A DNA stretch of 64,000 nucleotides. It comes from Phytoactinopolyspora mesophila. GTDB taxonomy: Bacteria > Actinomycetota > Actinomycetes > Jiangellales > Jiangellaceae. Every line of letters starts with the position of its first letter. The stretch's first letter is position 1. Both the position numbers and the translations under genes were made by a program. Shown piece by piece: positions 37,130 to 45,182 of the stretch. The stretch spans positions 62,001-126,000 of the forward strand of contig NZ_WLZY01000015.1 of the NCBI RefSeq assembly GCF_010122465.1, given 5' to 3'. A model generated the notes under the pieces. It saw only the letters and a program-made list of their open reading frames with translations. It did not search any database and was not told the origin of the DNA.

Positions 37130-37162
37130 AAAAAACCCCTCGGCCCGGAGGCTCACGAGGGG
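37130..37162 (-). terminator. ilvB attenuator terminator
   Basis: On the minus strand CCCCTCG pairs with CGAGGGG around a loop that can itself pair (GCC/GGC), and six U residues follow directly. It ends 38 bases before the ilvB start, so it is positioned to stop transcription inside the leader. A U-tract is unusual for this window's hairpins and supports a true attenuator. Confidence 0.85.
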
Positions 37163-37195
37163 TAGCGCGTTGACGATACGTCGTCGAACGCGCTA
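37163..37195 (-). promoter_or_regulatory. ilvB leader hairpin abutting the terminator
   Basis: TAGCGCGTT pairs perfectly with AACGCGCTA, with an inner GACGA/TCGTC stem. Its 5' edge is the stop codon of the leader peptide and its 3' edge touches the terminator stem. A ribosome stalled on the branched-chain codons would cover the 5' arm and change the fold, as expected for a pause or antiterminator element. Confidence 0.75.
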
Positions 37196-37222
37196 GTGAA
37201 GTACGAGAATGTCGAGTCGCAC
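37193..37222 (-). CDS. ilvB leader peptide
   Basis: The frame reads MRLDILVLH then TAG from a GTG start; an ATG at 37264 would give 23 residues in the same frame. Five of the nine residues are Leu, Ile or Val, with a run of four (ILVL), the three amino acids made by this pathway. It resembles the short ilvB leaders known in Streptomyces and Corynebacterium. Neither start has a strong ribosome site. Shortage of charged Ile, Val or Leu tRNA would stall the ribosome and prevent termination. Confidence 0.75.
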   Translation of the reverse strand: MRLDILVLH

Positions 37223-37343
37223 GGAAGTACCGTGACCCACCGTGTGAGCACCCGTCAAGTGCATCGACCAGATTTCTCATCATCCGGACGCGACGTCCGC
37301 ATTCCGGTCGCGCCCGGATAGCGGAAGAGTTTGGCATGACCAC

Positions 37344-37793
37344 TCAGAACACGAACTTGTCTGCCCATCGGGGGCGCCGATCGTGCCTCCGCCGGCTTCG
37401 ACGCTCCGCCAGGAGACGTGCCACGACGGAAACCACGACGCCCAGCGCTACCGCGATGACCCTGATGCTGGAGCTTGCGACCAAGGAGTACCCCATACCA
37501 ATCAACGCGCCGACCACGACGTACGGCCACAACATGCGCACTAGCCCGACGCCGCGCACCAGCCACGGCTCAATCGCCCACGTGCTCACCAGCCATGCCG
37601 CAGCGCCGGGCACCCAATACACGGTGCCAATCACGGCGCCCACGACGAAGCCGCCTGCGTCGTTGAACCCCACCGCGCCCCAGAATCCCAGCACCACGGC
37701 GATCGCGAGCCACGTCCACAGCAATCCGACAAGAAGGTCTGTACCTCCGACCCGCCGCGCAGGCACGTTTGGCAATTCCTGGACTTCTGCCAT
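37344..37793 (-). CDS. Hypothetical membrane protein, four spans
   Basis: This 149-residue protein has predicted spans at about 20-45, 50-75, 90-110 and 115-135 and a basic C-terminus rich in Arg (RRSRRRHDRRPRWADKF). AAGGA precedes the ATG at 37793. I recognise no family. It lies just upstream of the ilvB leader in the same direction and is probably separate from it. Confidence 0.6.
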   Translation of the reverse strand: MAEVQELPNVPARRVGGTDLLVGLLWTWLAIAVVLGFWGAVGFNDAGGFVVGAVIGTVYWVPGAAAWLVSTWAIEPWLVRGVGLVRMLWPYVVVGALIGMGYSLVASSSIRVIAVALGVVVSVVARLLAERRSRRRHDRRPRWADKFVF

Positions 37794-37948
37794 CAGCATC
37801 CTTCGAACGCGCCTGTGGGTGATTCTCCCAGCGCCACAATACGAGAACGCCCTCTGTGATGCCTCCCGGTCACCGGGGGGTCGGTGGTCGCCGCCCCCGT
37901 TTGACGACGACCACCGCTCGTGGGTGAAGTAGCCCCGCTAGCCATACC

Positions 37949-38122
37949 TCAGCGGTCGAAGGCGTCCTTGATGTTCTCGCCGGCCTTCTTCACGTCGGAT
38001 TTGGCCTGGTCGGTTTTGCCCTCGGCTTCTTTCTCCTCGTCGCCGGTGGCTTTACCCCAGGCTTCCTTCGCCTTGCCGGTGAGGTCTTCGGCGGCGTTCT
38101 TGACCTTGTCGTCAGCACCCAT
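37949..38122 (-). CDS. CsbD-family stress protein
   Basis: This 57-residue hydrophilic protein has the CsbD signature DKVKNAAEDLTGKAKEAWGK at residues 5-24 and an acidic/basic repeated tail. CsbD proteins are general-stress (sigma-B type) products of unknown mechanism. GGAGGGAAGGGG precedes the ATG. It lies 84 bases after the AmaP gene in the same direction, beyond a small hairpin. Confidence 0.9.
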   Translation of the reverse strand: MGADDKVKNAAEDLTGKAKEAWGKATGDEEKEAEGKTDQAKSDVKKAGENIKDAFDR

Positions 38123-38183
38123 GAGTGCCCCTTCCCTCCGTGGTTGTAGCCCAGCACTCGGCACAGCCGTAGCCAGCGCGAAC

Positions 38184-38200
38184 CGTCGTCCGAGACGACG
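38184..38200. terminator. Short hairpin after the Asp23/AmaP operon
   Basis: CGTCGTC and GACGACG pair perfectly around a three-base loop, seven bases past the AmaP stop codon. It probably terminates or attenuates the operon ahead of csbD. No U-tract is seen. Confidence 0.45.
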
Positions 38201-38206
38201 ATGTCC

Positions 38207-38782
38207 TCATTGCACCCGGCTCACCTTCGACTTCTTCCCCTGCCCGGCCAGGATCACCCGGTATCGAATAGCCGAGTCGGGTCCGAGATTGGCAGCGAGC
38301 TCCGCGGCCACTCGCTCAGCCGCATCCGCGGCTTCGCCGAGATCGGCCCCGGGGTCGATGCCAACGCGCAGGTCCACCAACCGTTCCCGGTGGTCGGCGT
38401 CGATGATGCGGCCCGACCGCAACTGCAGGCCCGCCGCTCCTTCGAGCGTCGCGCGTGCCGATTCGACCACCGCTGAGCTATCCACCGTCAGCCGGCCGCC
38501 AGGGTCGGATCCGGAGAGCTCGAGCCGGTGAATGGTGCGCCGCCGGGTGTGGGCGAACAACCAGTACAGCCCGACGACGACCAGGATCACACCGGCGCCG
38601 CCCGCCGCCCATGGCCACCAGCCCGCCTCGGTCCGCTCGGCGACGACGGTCACATCCAGCTGGTCGGGCGCATCTGGTATCCAGTCCAGCTCCCACGCCA
38701 CCGCCGCCGCGCCTGCAGCCATGAGCACCACACCGACGGCGAATACCGCCGTCCGTTCGAGGACCGCACCTGGACGTCTCAT
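38207..38782 (-). CDS. AmaP-like alkaline shock membrane anchor protein
   Basis: This 191-residue protein has two N-terminal membrane spans (about 10-30 and 57-77) separated by a short external loop, then a cytosolic domain of about 115 residues with HRLELSGSDPGGRLTVDSSAVVES. That layout matches AmaP, which anchors Asp23 at the membrane in Gram-positive bacteria. It overlaps the gene before it by ATGA and is the last of the five-gene Asp23 operon. Confidence 0.75.
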   Translation of the reverse strand: MRRPGAVLERTAVFAVGVVLMAAGAAAVAWELDWIPDAPDQLDVTVVAERTEAGWWPWAAGGAGVILVVVGLYWLFAHTRRRTIHRLELSGSDPGGRLTVDSSAVVESARATLEGAAGLQLRSGRIIDADHRERLVDLRVGIDPGADLGEAADAAERVAAELAANLGPDSAIRYRVILAGQGKKSKVSRVQ

Positions 38783-39744
38783 CTGGAGATCCCCGTCCGC
38801 CGCACCGAAGTCCGGATCTCGGGCGGACCGCTGAGACGGGACAGGCGCTCACCGACGCGGTCGCGCACCTCTTGTTCCGCCGTCGCCTCTCCGTCGGTGT
38901 CGAGCCGAAGGATCACAGCCTTGGCGCGTACCTTGGCACGCGCCTTCACGACGCCGGGGTGTTGAGCGACGGTATCGATCGCCAACCCTTCGACGGCCGG
39001 ACGCGACGCGTACACACCGGTGTCCGACGTCACCGGCAGCGACCGCCGGGGCCGCCGCCAGCACGCCGCAAGTACCAGCCAGAGGCCGACGAGTGCGATC
39101 CCCGGGCCGGCCGCGAGCATCCAGCTTGCCGGCTCCATGCCGTCAAGCCGGTTCAGCGCCGCGTCGATCGCCGTGCCGCCATCAAGAACGTCCAGCCCGA
39201 CCAGCGCGTCGTAGAGGGCGACGGCACCGAGTCCGGTGACCAGCAAGGCCAGGCATACTCCGGCCGCGCGGGCCGGACCCGGTCTCGCCGGGCGCTGCGC
39301 CGGCGGCAGTAATCGCTGCGACTCCTCGAGTTCGGGGGAACCCAGCCGGGCGATGCGAACGTCGGTGACGTCGACGGTCAATCCGGTTAGTGCCGCCACC
39401 CGTTCTTTGACGTGTTCGCGAGTCCGGGCGGCCCACTCCGGCAGGGAACGACCGTCCGGCGTAGAGACGTCCAGACTGATCCGGACGTGTCTGCCAATCA
39501 CCTTGACGGTGGCGCGCGGTAAGGACTGCGCACCGAGCGTCGCGAAACCCTGCCGGGTCACGGTTCTGCCGGTGACCTCGGCGGCGGCCTCCTCAGCCAC
39601 TTTCCGCACGGCGCGGTCATCGATATGGAGCCGGCCACGGTGCGGAGAAGCCGGCACGCCCGTGTGGTCGTCCGCCGGCGGTACCTCCGGTTCGATGCCT
39701 TCCATCGCCGATGGCATGCCGGTCTCTTCCCCCTCCCGGGTCAT
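38779..39744 (-). CDS. Asp23/DUF6286-like envelope stress protein with membrane spans
   Basis: This 321-residue protein begins with an Asp23-like segment (RLHIDDRAVRKVAEEAAAEVTGRTV to about residue 125), has two spans at about 155-180 and 200-225, and ends with a DUF6286-type domain (AVEGLAIDTVAQHPGVVKARAKVRAKAVILRL). It probably links the Asp23 layer to the membrane. Start at 39744; an alternative is a methionine nine residues later. It overlaps the AmaP gene and lies two bases after the small membrane gene. Confidence 0.78.
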   Translation of the reverse strand: MTREGEETGMPSAMEGIEPEVPPADDHTGVPASPHRGRLHIDDRAVRKVAEEAAAEVTGRTVTRQGFATLGAQSLPRATVKVIGRHVRISLDVSTPDGRSLPEWAARTREHVKERVAALTGLTVDVTDVRIARLGSPELEESQRLLPPAQRPARPGPARAAGVCLALLVTGLGAVALYDALVGLDVLDGGTAIDAALNRLDGMEPASWMLAAGPGIALVGLWLVLAACWRRPRRSLPVTSDTGVYASRPAVEGLAIDTVAQHPGVVKARAKVRAKAVILRLDTDGEATAEQEVRDRVGERLSRLSGPPEIRTSVRRTGISR

Positions 39745-39746
39745 GG

Positions 39747-39926
39747 TCAGTCCCGCTCCCGGCCCCGTACGGCCGCGCGCAGATCAAGCTCACCCGCCAG
39801 CTGCCCGGCGACGAGCCACCCCAAGGCACCGAGCCCCAGTGCGACCAGAAAACCGCCGAACCCGCCTGCAGCGGCAGCGACTCCCAGCAGCAGTCCAGCG
39901 AACATGCCGGTGGTCATGGCATTCAC
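39747..39926 (-). CDS. Small membrane protein of the Asp23 operon, DUF2273-like
   Basis: This 59-residue protein starts at GTG with GAGGAG upstream and overlaps the preceding Asp23 gene by GTGA. It has two short hydrophobic helices (MFAGLLLGVAAAAGGFGGFL and LGLGALGWLVAGQLAG) with many glycines and a charged tail. Position, coupling and size match the small DUF2273-type partner common in Asp23 operons; the sequence match itself is weak. Confidence 0.75.
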   Translation of the reverse strand: MNAMTTGMFAGLLLGVAAAAGGFGGFLVALGLGALGWLVAGQLAGELDLRAAVRGRERD

Positions 39927-40276
39927 GATGTCTCCTCCTCGCCTTTCTCCTCCGGCGGTGTCCGGCCTTGCTCGCTGCCGGACTGCATAGCCACGTCCGC
40001 GATCATCACGTCGACCTGGCCGGGCCGAACCTCTGCCGCGGCCCGCCGGATCGCGTCGGCGGTTCCCCTGACCGGTGATCCCCAGCGCACAACCACATGC
40101 ACCTCCGTGCTGTTCTCGTGCACTCTGATTCCAGGCACTCGGCGGCCGGGTAGATAACTGCCCACCTCGCCGAACATGCCTTGATGCAGGGCTTCGACGC
40201 CGTCGACGGCCAGTACCGCCTCCGCAAGGGCGTCGACGACCTCAGGCTCCGCGCCGGGCGGGTTCGGCGAACTCAT
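39923..40276 (-). CDS. Asp23/Gls24-family-like envelope stress protein
   Basis: This 117-residue protein lies between the main Asp23 gene and the small membrane gene, overlapping both by four bases. It has the Gls24-like pattern VVDALAEAVLAVDGVEALHQGMFGEVGSYLPGRRVPGIRV and TEVHVVVRWGSPV, ending in a Glu-rich tail. It is probably a divergent Asp23 paralog that binds the same membrane assembly. Confidence 0.8.
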   Translation of the reverse strand: MSSPNPPGAEPEVVDALAEAVLAVDGVEALHQGMFGEVGSYLPGRRVPGIRVHENSTEVHVVVRWGSPVRGTADAIRRAAAEVRPGQVDVMIADVAMQSGSEQGRTPPEEKGEEETS

Positions 40277-40764
40277 TCGACCCGGTGGGCCTGCGGCTCG
40301 TGGTCCTCGTCCTCGCCTTCGAGGTGGACGTCGTTGACCACAATGTTCACCTCTGTCACCTCCAGCCCGGTCATCCGCTCGATGGCCGTGATGACGTTGC
40401 GCCGGATCCCTGCGGCAAGGTCGACGACGGACACCCCGTACTCGGCGACGATGTCAAGGTCGATAGCGGTCTGCCGCTCTCCGACCTCAACAGAGACTCC
40501 CTGCTGAAAGTTGGTGGTCGAACCGGGGATCCGATCACGCAGGGCACCGACCATTCGGGCCGTACCACCCCCGAGATCGTAAACGCCGGCTACCTCTCGG
40601 GTGGCGATGCCGGCGATCTTGGAGACAACCCCGTCCGCAATGGTGGTCCGGCCCTGCGCCGTCAGCAGCGGACCACCGGCATCGGTCGCAACCTCTTTCG
40701 ACTGCTGGGGATCGCTTTGCGACGCTCCCTCTGACTGGGTATTTCTGGCCGTCTTCTCCACCAT
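40273..40764 (-). CDS. Asp23/Gls24-family envelope stress response protein
   Basis: This 163-residue protein has a polar first 40 residues and then a clear Asp23 domain: TTIADGVVSKIAGIATREVAGVYDLGGG, QTAIDLDIVAEYGVSVVDLA and ERMTGLEVTEVNIVVNDVHL. Members are abundant cytosolic proteins at the membrane that guard against envelope stress. It is the first gene of a five-gene operon, and a sigma-B-like promoter lies about 110 bases upstream. Confidence 0.92.
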   Translation of the reverse strand: MVEKTARNTQSEGASQSDPQQSKEVATDAGGPLLTAQGRTTIADGVVSKIAGIATREVAGVYDLGGGTARMVGALRDRIPGSTTNFQQGVSVEVGERQTAIDLDIVAEYGVSVVDLAAGIRRNVITAIERMTGLEVTEVNIVVNDVHLEGEDEDHEPQAHRVE

Positions 40765-41103
40765 GAGTCCATTCCCTCCGTCAATGTTCGCCGAGCCGTA
40801 TAACGCGGCCCACAGTCGGGAGACACCGCCGCCGCCACGAGTGTCACGCCGCTTGGCGAGTGACTTGAATCACGTTACCCATATACCAGTCGGTCACACG
40901 GCCGTTCGGCAAAGAAAGTGCCACTGGCCGCGTGGGCGACTGGTCGCGCGATACCGGCCAGGCGGATGACCTGGTCTCGCCCGTGGGCATGGGCTCGGGG
41001 ACCGCCAGCGTTCGCCCTCATCGTGCAGCGGCATGGCCCGGGAATGCACCGGCTTCGCGCGCCGCCATCCCCGCCTGCAGGACGAGGACACCGACGTGCA
41101 CAT
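40765..41103. other. Gap upstream of the Asp23 operon
   Basis: No gene is supported here. It holds the candidate stress promoter at 40874-40899, leftward. The remainder is GC-rich with no clear repeat. Confidence 0.4.
40874..40899 (-). promoter_or_regulatory. Candidate sigma-B-type promoter of the Asp23 operon
   Basis: On the minus strand GTGT, a 15-base spacer and GGGTAAC resemble the actinobacterial stress sigma consensus GTTT-N14-17-GGGTAT. The match is partial. The location before a stress operon makes it plausible. Confidence 0.4.
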
Positions 41104-41322
41104 CTACGGCGTTACCCCGCCGCCTGATTCCCCATGATCGGTTTCACGACGCAGCCGCGCCGCCTCCGAGCGAACGATCTGTTCGGCCTCTTCGACGATA
41201 GCCGGCGGGCGGGGCCGCGGATCCGCGTGCTGGCGATCGACATGCATACCGGCCAACAGCACCGTGACCAGCATCGCGGTCAGTATGGCAGCCATACTCA
41301 GGGCGATCATCCAAGGCTCCAT
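41104..41322 (-). CDS. Small membrane protein, one span
   Basis: This 72-residue protein has one N-terminal span (MIALSMAAILTAMLVTVLLAGM) and a charged cytosolic tail (EEAEQIVRSEAARLRRETDHG). GGAGGCGG precedes the ATG. No family is recognised. Confidence 0.5.
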   Translation of the reverse strand: MEPWMIALSMAAILTAMLVTVLLAGMHVDRQHADPRPRPPAIVEEAEQIVRSEAARLRRETDHGESGGGVTP

Positions 41323-41434
41323 GTACTACCGCCTCCACGCGCTGGTTCGCGAAGCCGACATGTTTAGAGCTACCCGCCGCGAGCCTCCTCTATGCCTATC
41401 GCCCGGAGATCGGGTGCCACACAACGCCGCAGCG

Positions 41435-43204
41435 CTAGTACATATCGGCGAATCGCTCATCGATGACCTCGCGAAGCATGCCGGCGTCGTGGTCGCTCCA
41501 GTCGTCCGGAGGCGCAACCGCGCTCCAACCGTCGACGTACTCCAGCAGATAATTGTGACCGTACCCGGCGGGGACGTCACCGGCGAGGAACAGATCCATA
41601 GTGACGTGCCAGAACGTCACCACGGGAAGCCATTGCAGACCCGGGAGCACGTCCACGCCGGCGGGTTCGCGCATCCAGTCCGGCTCGTGCAGCAGGAGAT
41701 CGGACGACCACCACACGACCGCGTCCGAAGCATGTTGGATATACGCGACCCGCGGGAACTCCCACCGCGGCCCCAGCTCCCAGAGATCGGCGGCGCCGGT
41801 TCCGCTCGCCCATCGGACCTGACGGCCGTCTTCGTAGACGGGATGGCGCTCATATGATCCCGCATCGCGGTTCTCCGTGAGGTCTCGCAAGATCTCCGTA
41901 CCCCAAGGGGTCGCCACCCACAACGCGCCGTCGGTGCGGACAACCATGTCCTGCAAACCACTGAACGCACCATGGCCACTGAAGCTGCCCAGCGACTCGC
42001 CGTACATCAGGAGCAACGGGCGCTCCGCCTCGGGCCGCTCGGACCAGGCCGCGTACACCGCTTCGAACAACGCCTGACCGGCCTCGGGCGCGCCGTGGCG
42101 GTCTGCGAGGAAGGCGATCCAGCTGGGCAGCTCCGAATATTGCAGCGCCGCCACCGCCGTATTGCCGCCGTGCATCAACTCGATGGTCTCGACGGCGGCG
42201 GGATCAACCAGGCCGCTGCTGGCCGGCGCGGCGACAACAAGCACCGCGCGGTCCCACGCGCCTGTGCGATCGAGCTCTGCGACTGCCAGCTCCGCACCCA
42301 CGGTGGGGCTATCCGCCGCCCCCAGGGGCGCGTAGACCCTGATCGGCACCTCGACATCCGCCTCGGGCGGAGTCGCCCGGCGACTCGCGAAGTCAGCGAG
42401 CTGCGCCGTCGACGGGCCTCCGGACACGAACTGCCGGCCGAATCGCCCGAGCGAGTCCCACGAGACCAGCGATTCCGGTGAACCCGACCGCTCGGCCAGA
42501 ACCGGCTGGACAAGATCTGGATCTCCCCTGCGATCCGCCGCGATGGCGATCTTCTCCATGCCGGTGATCAGCCAGCTCATGGCCGTGCCGTTGAGCACCA
42601 GCACCGCGACAGCGGCTACCCCAACCCATGTCACCAGTCGAAACACCGTGAGCGGCACCCACCGTTTCAGCACTGTCAGACACCGTTGGGCGAATACTCT
42701 GACCGCTCGGGCGAGCAGCACCAGGATCAACGCGGTTACCAGTGCTAGCGGCAGCGCCGCGATGAAGGAAGGACCGATCTCCGCCATGCCGAGGAGTCGG
42801 CGTGCTTCGGCCTGCCAGCTGAAACTCCAGAACATGAAGCCGGTGATCGCCAGAGCGGCCGCTCCGGCCAGTATGAACCACCCCATGCGCCGTGTCCGGT
42901 CCGCCCAATCAGGATGGATGCCCGCACGACGGCCGAACCAGGCCAGCAGTAGGCCGAACCCATAACCGAGCGCGGCCGTGAGCCCGGAGAAGACGGCTTG
43001 GTGCACCAACGGCCGCGGGATCAAAGCCGGCAGGAAGGTGAGGCACAAAAAGCACAGCGCGCCGACCAGGCCGATCGCCCGGAACGACGATGCCAACCGC
43101 CACACGGGACGAGTCAGCTGCCGCAAGACCGCGTGGACCGGCGCCTCCTGGCGGGATGGGCCGTCCGGCTGGTTGGACCTCACCGCGACGACCCGTGCGC
43201 CCAT
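41435..43204 (-). CDS. Membrane alpha/beta-hydrolase (Abhydrolase_9 type)
   Basis: This 589-residue protein has about five N-terminal spans in residues 30-225 (AIGLVGALCFLCLTFLPALI; YGFGLLLAWFGRRAGIHPDW) and a C-terminal alpha/beta-hydrolase domain with the nucleophile elbow GESLGS in LLMYGESLGSFSGHGAFSG. The combination matches the alpha/beta-hydrolase family with an Abhydrolase_9_N membrane part found in actinobacteria. GGAGGGAG precedes the ATG. The substrate is unknown; a lipid or ester near the membrane is inferred. It lies 44 bases after the PfpI gene. Confidence 0.8.
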   Translation of the reverse strand: MGARVVAVRSNQPDGPSRQEAPVHAVLRQLTRPVWRLASSFRAIGLVGALCFLCLTFLPALIPRPLVHQAVFSGLTAALGYGFGLLLAWFGRRAGIHPDWADRTRRMGWFILAGAAALAITGFMFWSFSWQAEARRLLGMAEIGPSFIAALPLALVTALILVLLARAVRVFAQRCLTVLKRWVPLTVFRLVTWVGVAAVAVLVLNGTAMSWLITGMEKIAIAADRRGDPDLVQPVLAERSGSPESLVSWDSLGRFGRQFVSGGPSTAQLADFASRRATPPEADVEVPIRVYAPLGAADSPTVGAELAVAELDRTGAWDRAVLVVAAPASSGLVDPAAVETIELMHGGNTAVAALQYSELPSWIAFLADRHGAPEAGQALFEAVYAAWSERPEAERPLLLMYGESLGSFSGHGAFSGLQDMVVRTDGALWVATPWGTEILRDLTENRDAGSYERHPVYEDGRQVRWASGTGAADLWELGPRWEFPRVAYIQHASDAVVWWSSDLLLHEPDWMREPAGVDVLPGLQWLPVVTFWHVTMDLFLAGDVPAGYGHNYLLEYVDGWSAVAPPDDWSDHDAGMLREVIDERFADMY

Positions 43205-43248
43205 TGACTCCCTCCCCCGCGTCCGGCGTCCTGATTCAATTCTGGCCG

Positions 43249-43755
43249 CTATTTGATCGCCGCGACGAGCGCAGCGTTGAAAGCCGGCAGGTCTTTCGGG
43301 GTGCGCGAGGTGATCAGATTGCCGTCGGTGACCAGTTCTTCGTCGACCCAGTTGGCGCCCGCGTTGATCAGGTCGGTCCGGATCGAGTGGTACGACGTGA
43401 CCGTCTTGCCGCGGAGGATGTCGGCCTCGGCCAGCATCCAGCCCGCGTGGCAGATGGCGGCAACCGGTTTGCCGTCTTCATAAGCCTGCCGTACGAGACT
43501 CACGAGGTTCGCATCGGTACGGACTTTGTCCGGAGAGTATCCACCCGGGACGACCACGGCATCGAACTCGTCCGCGCTGACATCGGTGGACCCCTTCTCG
43601 ACGGTGACCTTGCTGCCCTTCTTTCCGGTGATCTCCTTACCCGCGGACAGGCCGACGATGACCGCCTCATGCCCGGCTTCTTTCACGTGGTCGTACGGTT
43701 CCTGAAACTCAGAGTCTTCGAATACATCGTCGACGATGAATGCGACACGTGCCAT
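43249..43755 (-). CDS. DJ-1/PfpI-family protein
   Basis: This 168-residue class I glutamine-amidotransferase-like protein has the nucleophile C102 in AAICHAGWML and the DJ-1 surround VVVPGGYSPDKVR. The family includes intracellular PfpI proteases and YhbO/YajL-like stress or deglycase proteins; the exact activity is uncertain. It lies 71 bases after dps in the same direction, which fits a shared oxidative-stress role. Confidence 0.9.
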   Translation of the reverse strand: MARVAFIVDDVFEDSEFQEPYDHVKEAGHEAVIVGLSAGKEITGKKGSKVTVEKGSTDVSADEFDAVVVPGGYSPDKVRTDANLVSLVRQAYEDGKPVAAICHAGWMLAEADILRGKTVTSYHSIRTDLINAGANWVDEELVTDGNLITSRTPKDLPAFNAALVAAIK

Positions 43756-43826
43756 TGATGCTTCCTCTCGGTGACGTACCGGAGCCGCGCAGCGGGCGCG
43801 CGCGGCGGGTGAGTGCGGGAACGTCC

Positions 43827-44291
43827 TTACGACTTCGTGTGTGCGGCGAACATCCAGCGGTGCTTCTCCATGGTCCGGAGCATGCCGAGCACGATGTCCT
43901 GACTGGCCTGGTCGATCGACTCAAGCGGCCCGAGCGTTTGCCGCGCGCGCTCGACCAGAGCGTCGATCTGCTCGACGATCAAGGCGATCACTTTGTCATC
44001 CGGGATGAACCCCTCCGGGAAGTCAGCACCGGAGTCGGCGACCGTCTGCGCCCTGCCGTCCACTTGGACACCAAGTGCGATGACCCGTTCGGCGATCTCG
44101 TCGGCGAAGCTACGGGCATCGGCCACGAGGACGTCCAGACGTTCATGGACGGAGATGAACTGGCGACCGTAGACGTGCCAGTGTGCCTGCTTGCCGTTGA
44201 TGGCCAACGCGATCAAATCGACGAGCACGGGCTGAAGCTGCTCAGCGACGTCGCGTCCGGAAACGTTGACCGGGCTGTCTGGTGCGCTCAT
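43827..44291 (-). CDS. dps: Dps-family DNA-binding ferritin-like protein
   Basis: This 154-residue ferritin-fold protein would store iron and protect DNA by consuming peroxide. The ferroxidase-site residues appear in KQAHWHVYGRQFISVHERLD, including H and D/E ligands of the first helix pair, and the family segment DARSFADEIAERVIALG follows. The C-terminus ends MEKHRWMFAAHTKS. GGAGTG lies just upstream of the start. Confidence 0.92.
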   Translation of the reverse strand: MSAPDSPVNVSGRDVAEQLQPVLVDLIALAINGKQAHWHVYGRQFISVHERLDVLVADARSFADEIAERVIALGVQVDGRAQTVADSGADFPEGFIPDDKVIALIVEQIDALVERARQTLGPLESIDQASQDIVLGMLRTMEKHRWMFAAHTKS

Positions 44292-44454
44292 GGTGGCACT
44301 CCTCCCAACGAGGCGGCTGTTACGCCGCCTGATTGTGCGGCCCCGAGGTGTGTGCCCGATGGGCTGGACCTGGCTGACCGGCTACTTTCTCATCGTAGGA
44401 CTCTCCACACGCCGATACCCGTGGATTCAGGCTTCAAACTCGAGAGGCGCGCAG

Positions 44455-45039
44455 TCAGCTTGAGACGTCAGACGGCGTAGCGGGGGCGGGGTCGTAGTCG
44501 AACGCCGGAAGGCCGTCAATGCTGACGCGATTGCGCTGGGCCCGGTAGCGCGCCTGCCCGTCCTCACCTTTGCGGTCGGCGTAGGCCGGTAGCAGATCGC
44601 GCTCCCCGGTGTAGTCCATCAATGGCACCCCGAACCCGCACGAATCCGAGACACGACGGACATCGACGACGATCACCGCCCGCGCTCCCCGCAGGTCGGT
44701 GAAGTGTGCGGTCAGGCCGGCGAATTCGTCATCGTCAAGCGTGACGAAGCGGCCCGTGCCGTGCAGCCGGACGATGTTCGGCGGCCCGTCGAACGCACAG
44801 AACATCACCGTGATCCGGCCGTTCTCACGCAGATGCGCGATCGTCTCCGCCCCGCTGGTTGTGTAGTCGAGATAGGCGACCGTGTGCTCGTCAAGCACGG
44901 CGAACGATCCGCCAACACCTTTCGGAGAGACGTTGACATGACCGCCCGGATCGGATGGCGCCGTGGCAACAAAGAACACCTTCTGCGCCTCGATGAACTC
45001 TCGCAACCGGCCAGAGATGCTGTCGTGGACCTTGCCCAC
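44455..45039 (-). CDS. Pyridoxamine 5'-phosphate oxidase-like flavin protein
   Basis: This 194-residue split-barrel protein has FIEAQKVFFVATAPSDPGGHVNVSPKG near the N-terminus and a VMFCAFDGPPNIVRLHGTGRFV strand, both typical of PNPOx-like proteins that bind FMN or F420. The GTG start at 45039 has GGAAGGAG upstream; a longer frame would run into the repeat array at 45062. The cofactor and substrate are unknown. Confidence 0.82.
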   Translation of the reverse strand: MGKVHDSISGRLREFIEAQKVFFVATAPSDPGGHVNVSPKGVGGSFAVLDEHTVAYLDYTTSGAETIAHLRENGRITVMFCAFDGPPNIVRLHGTGRFVTLDDDEFAGLTAHFTDLRGARAVIVVDVRRVSDSCGFGVPLMDYTGERDLLPAYADRKGEDGQARYRAQRNRVSIDGLPAFDYDPAPATPSDVSS

Positions 45040-45061
45040 TCTCCTGGGCTCCTTCCCCACA

Positions 45062-45180
45062 CTGCAGGACGTAGTGCAGCGTCCTGCCAACCGAGGCCGC
45101 TGGCGCTCACCCTGCAGGACGCTACGCTGCGTCCTGCCAACCGAGGCCCCTGGCGCTCACCCTGCAGGACGCAACGCACA
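45062..45180. repeat. Direct repeat array of 50-base units, GCAGGACG family
   Basis: Two full 50-base units and a third partial start at 45062, 45112 and 45162. Each of the first two carries a hairpin, GCAGGACG paired with CGTCCTGC, around an 8-base or shorter loop, followed by CCAACCGAGGC. The third ends GCAGGACGCAAC, matching the element at 9489-9498. It lies directly after the ilvD stop codon (45183) and before the flavin-protein gene, so it probably terminates ilvD. Confidence 0.85.
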
Positions 45181-45182
45181 AG

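Noticed and set aside
45040-45090. Upstream start for the flavin split-barrel protein
   Set aside because: The extension would be translated from the repeat array; GTG at 45039 has GGAAGGAG upstream.
45062-45180. CRISPR-like array
   Set aside because: Two and a fraction 50-base units, each containing its own hairpin, with no spacers of variable sequence and no cas genes.
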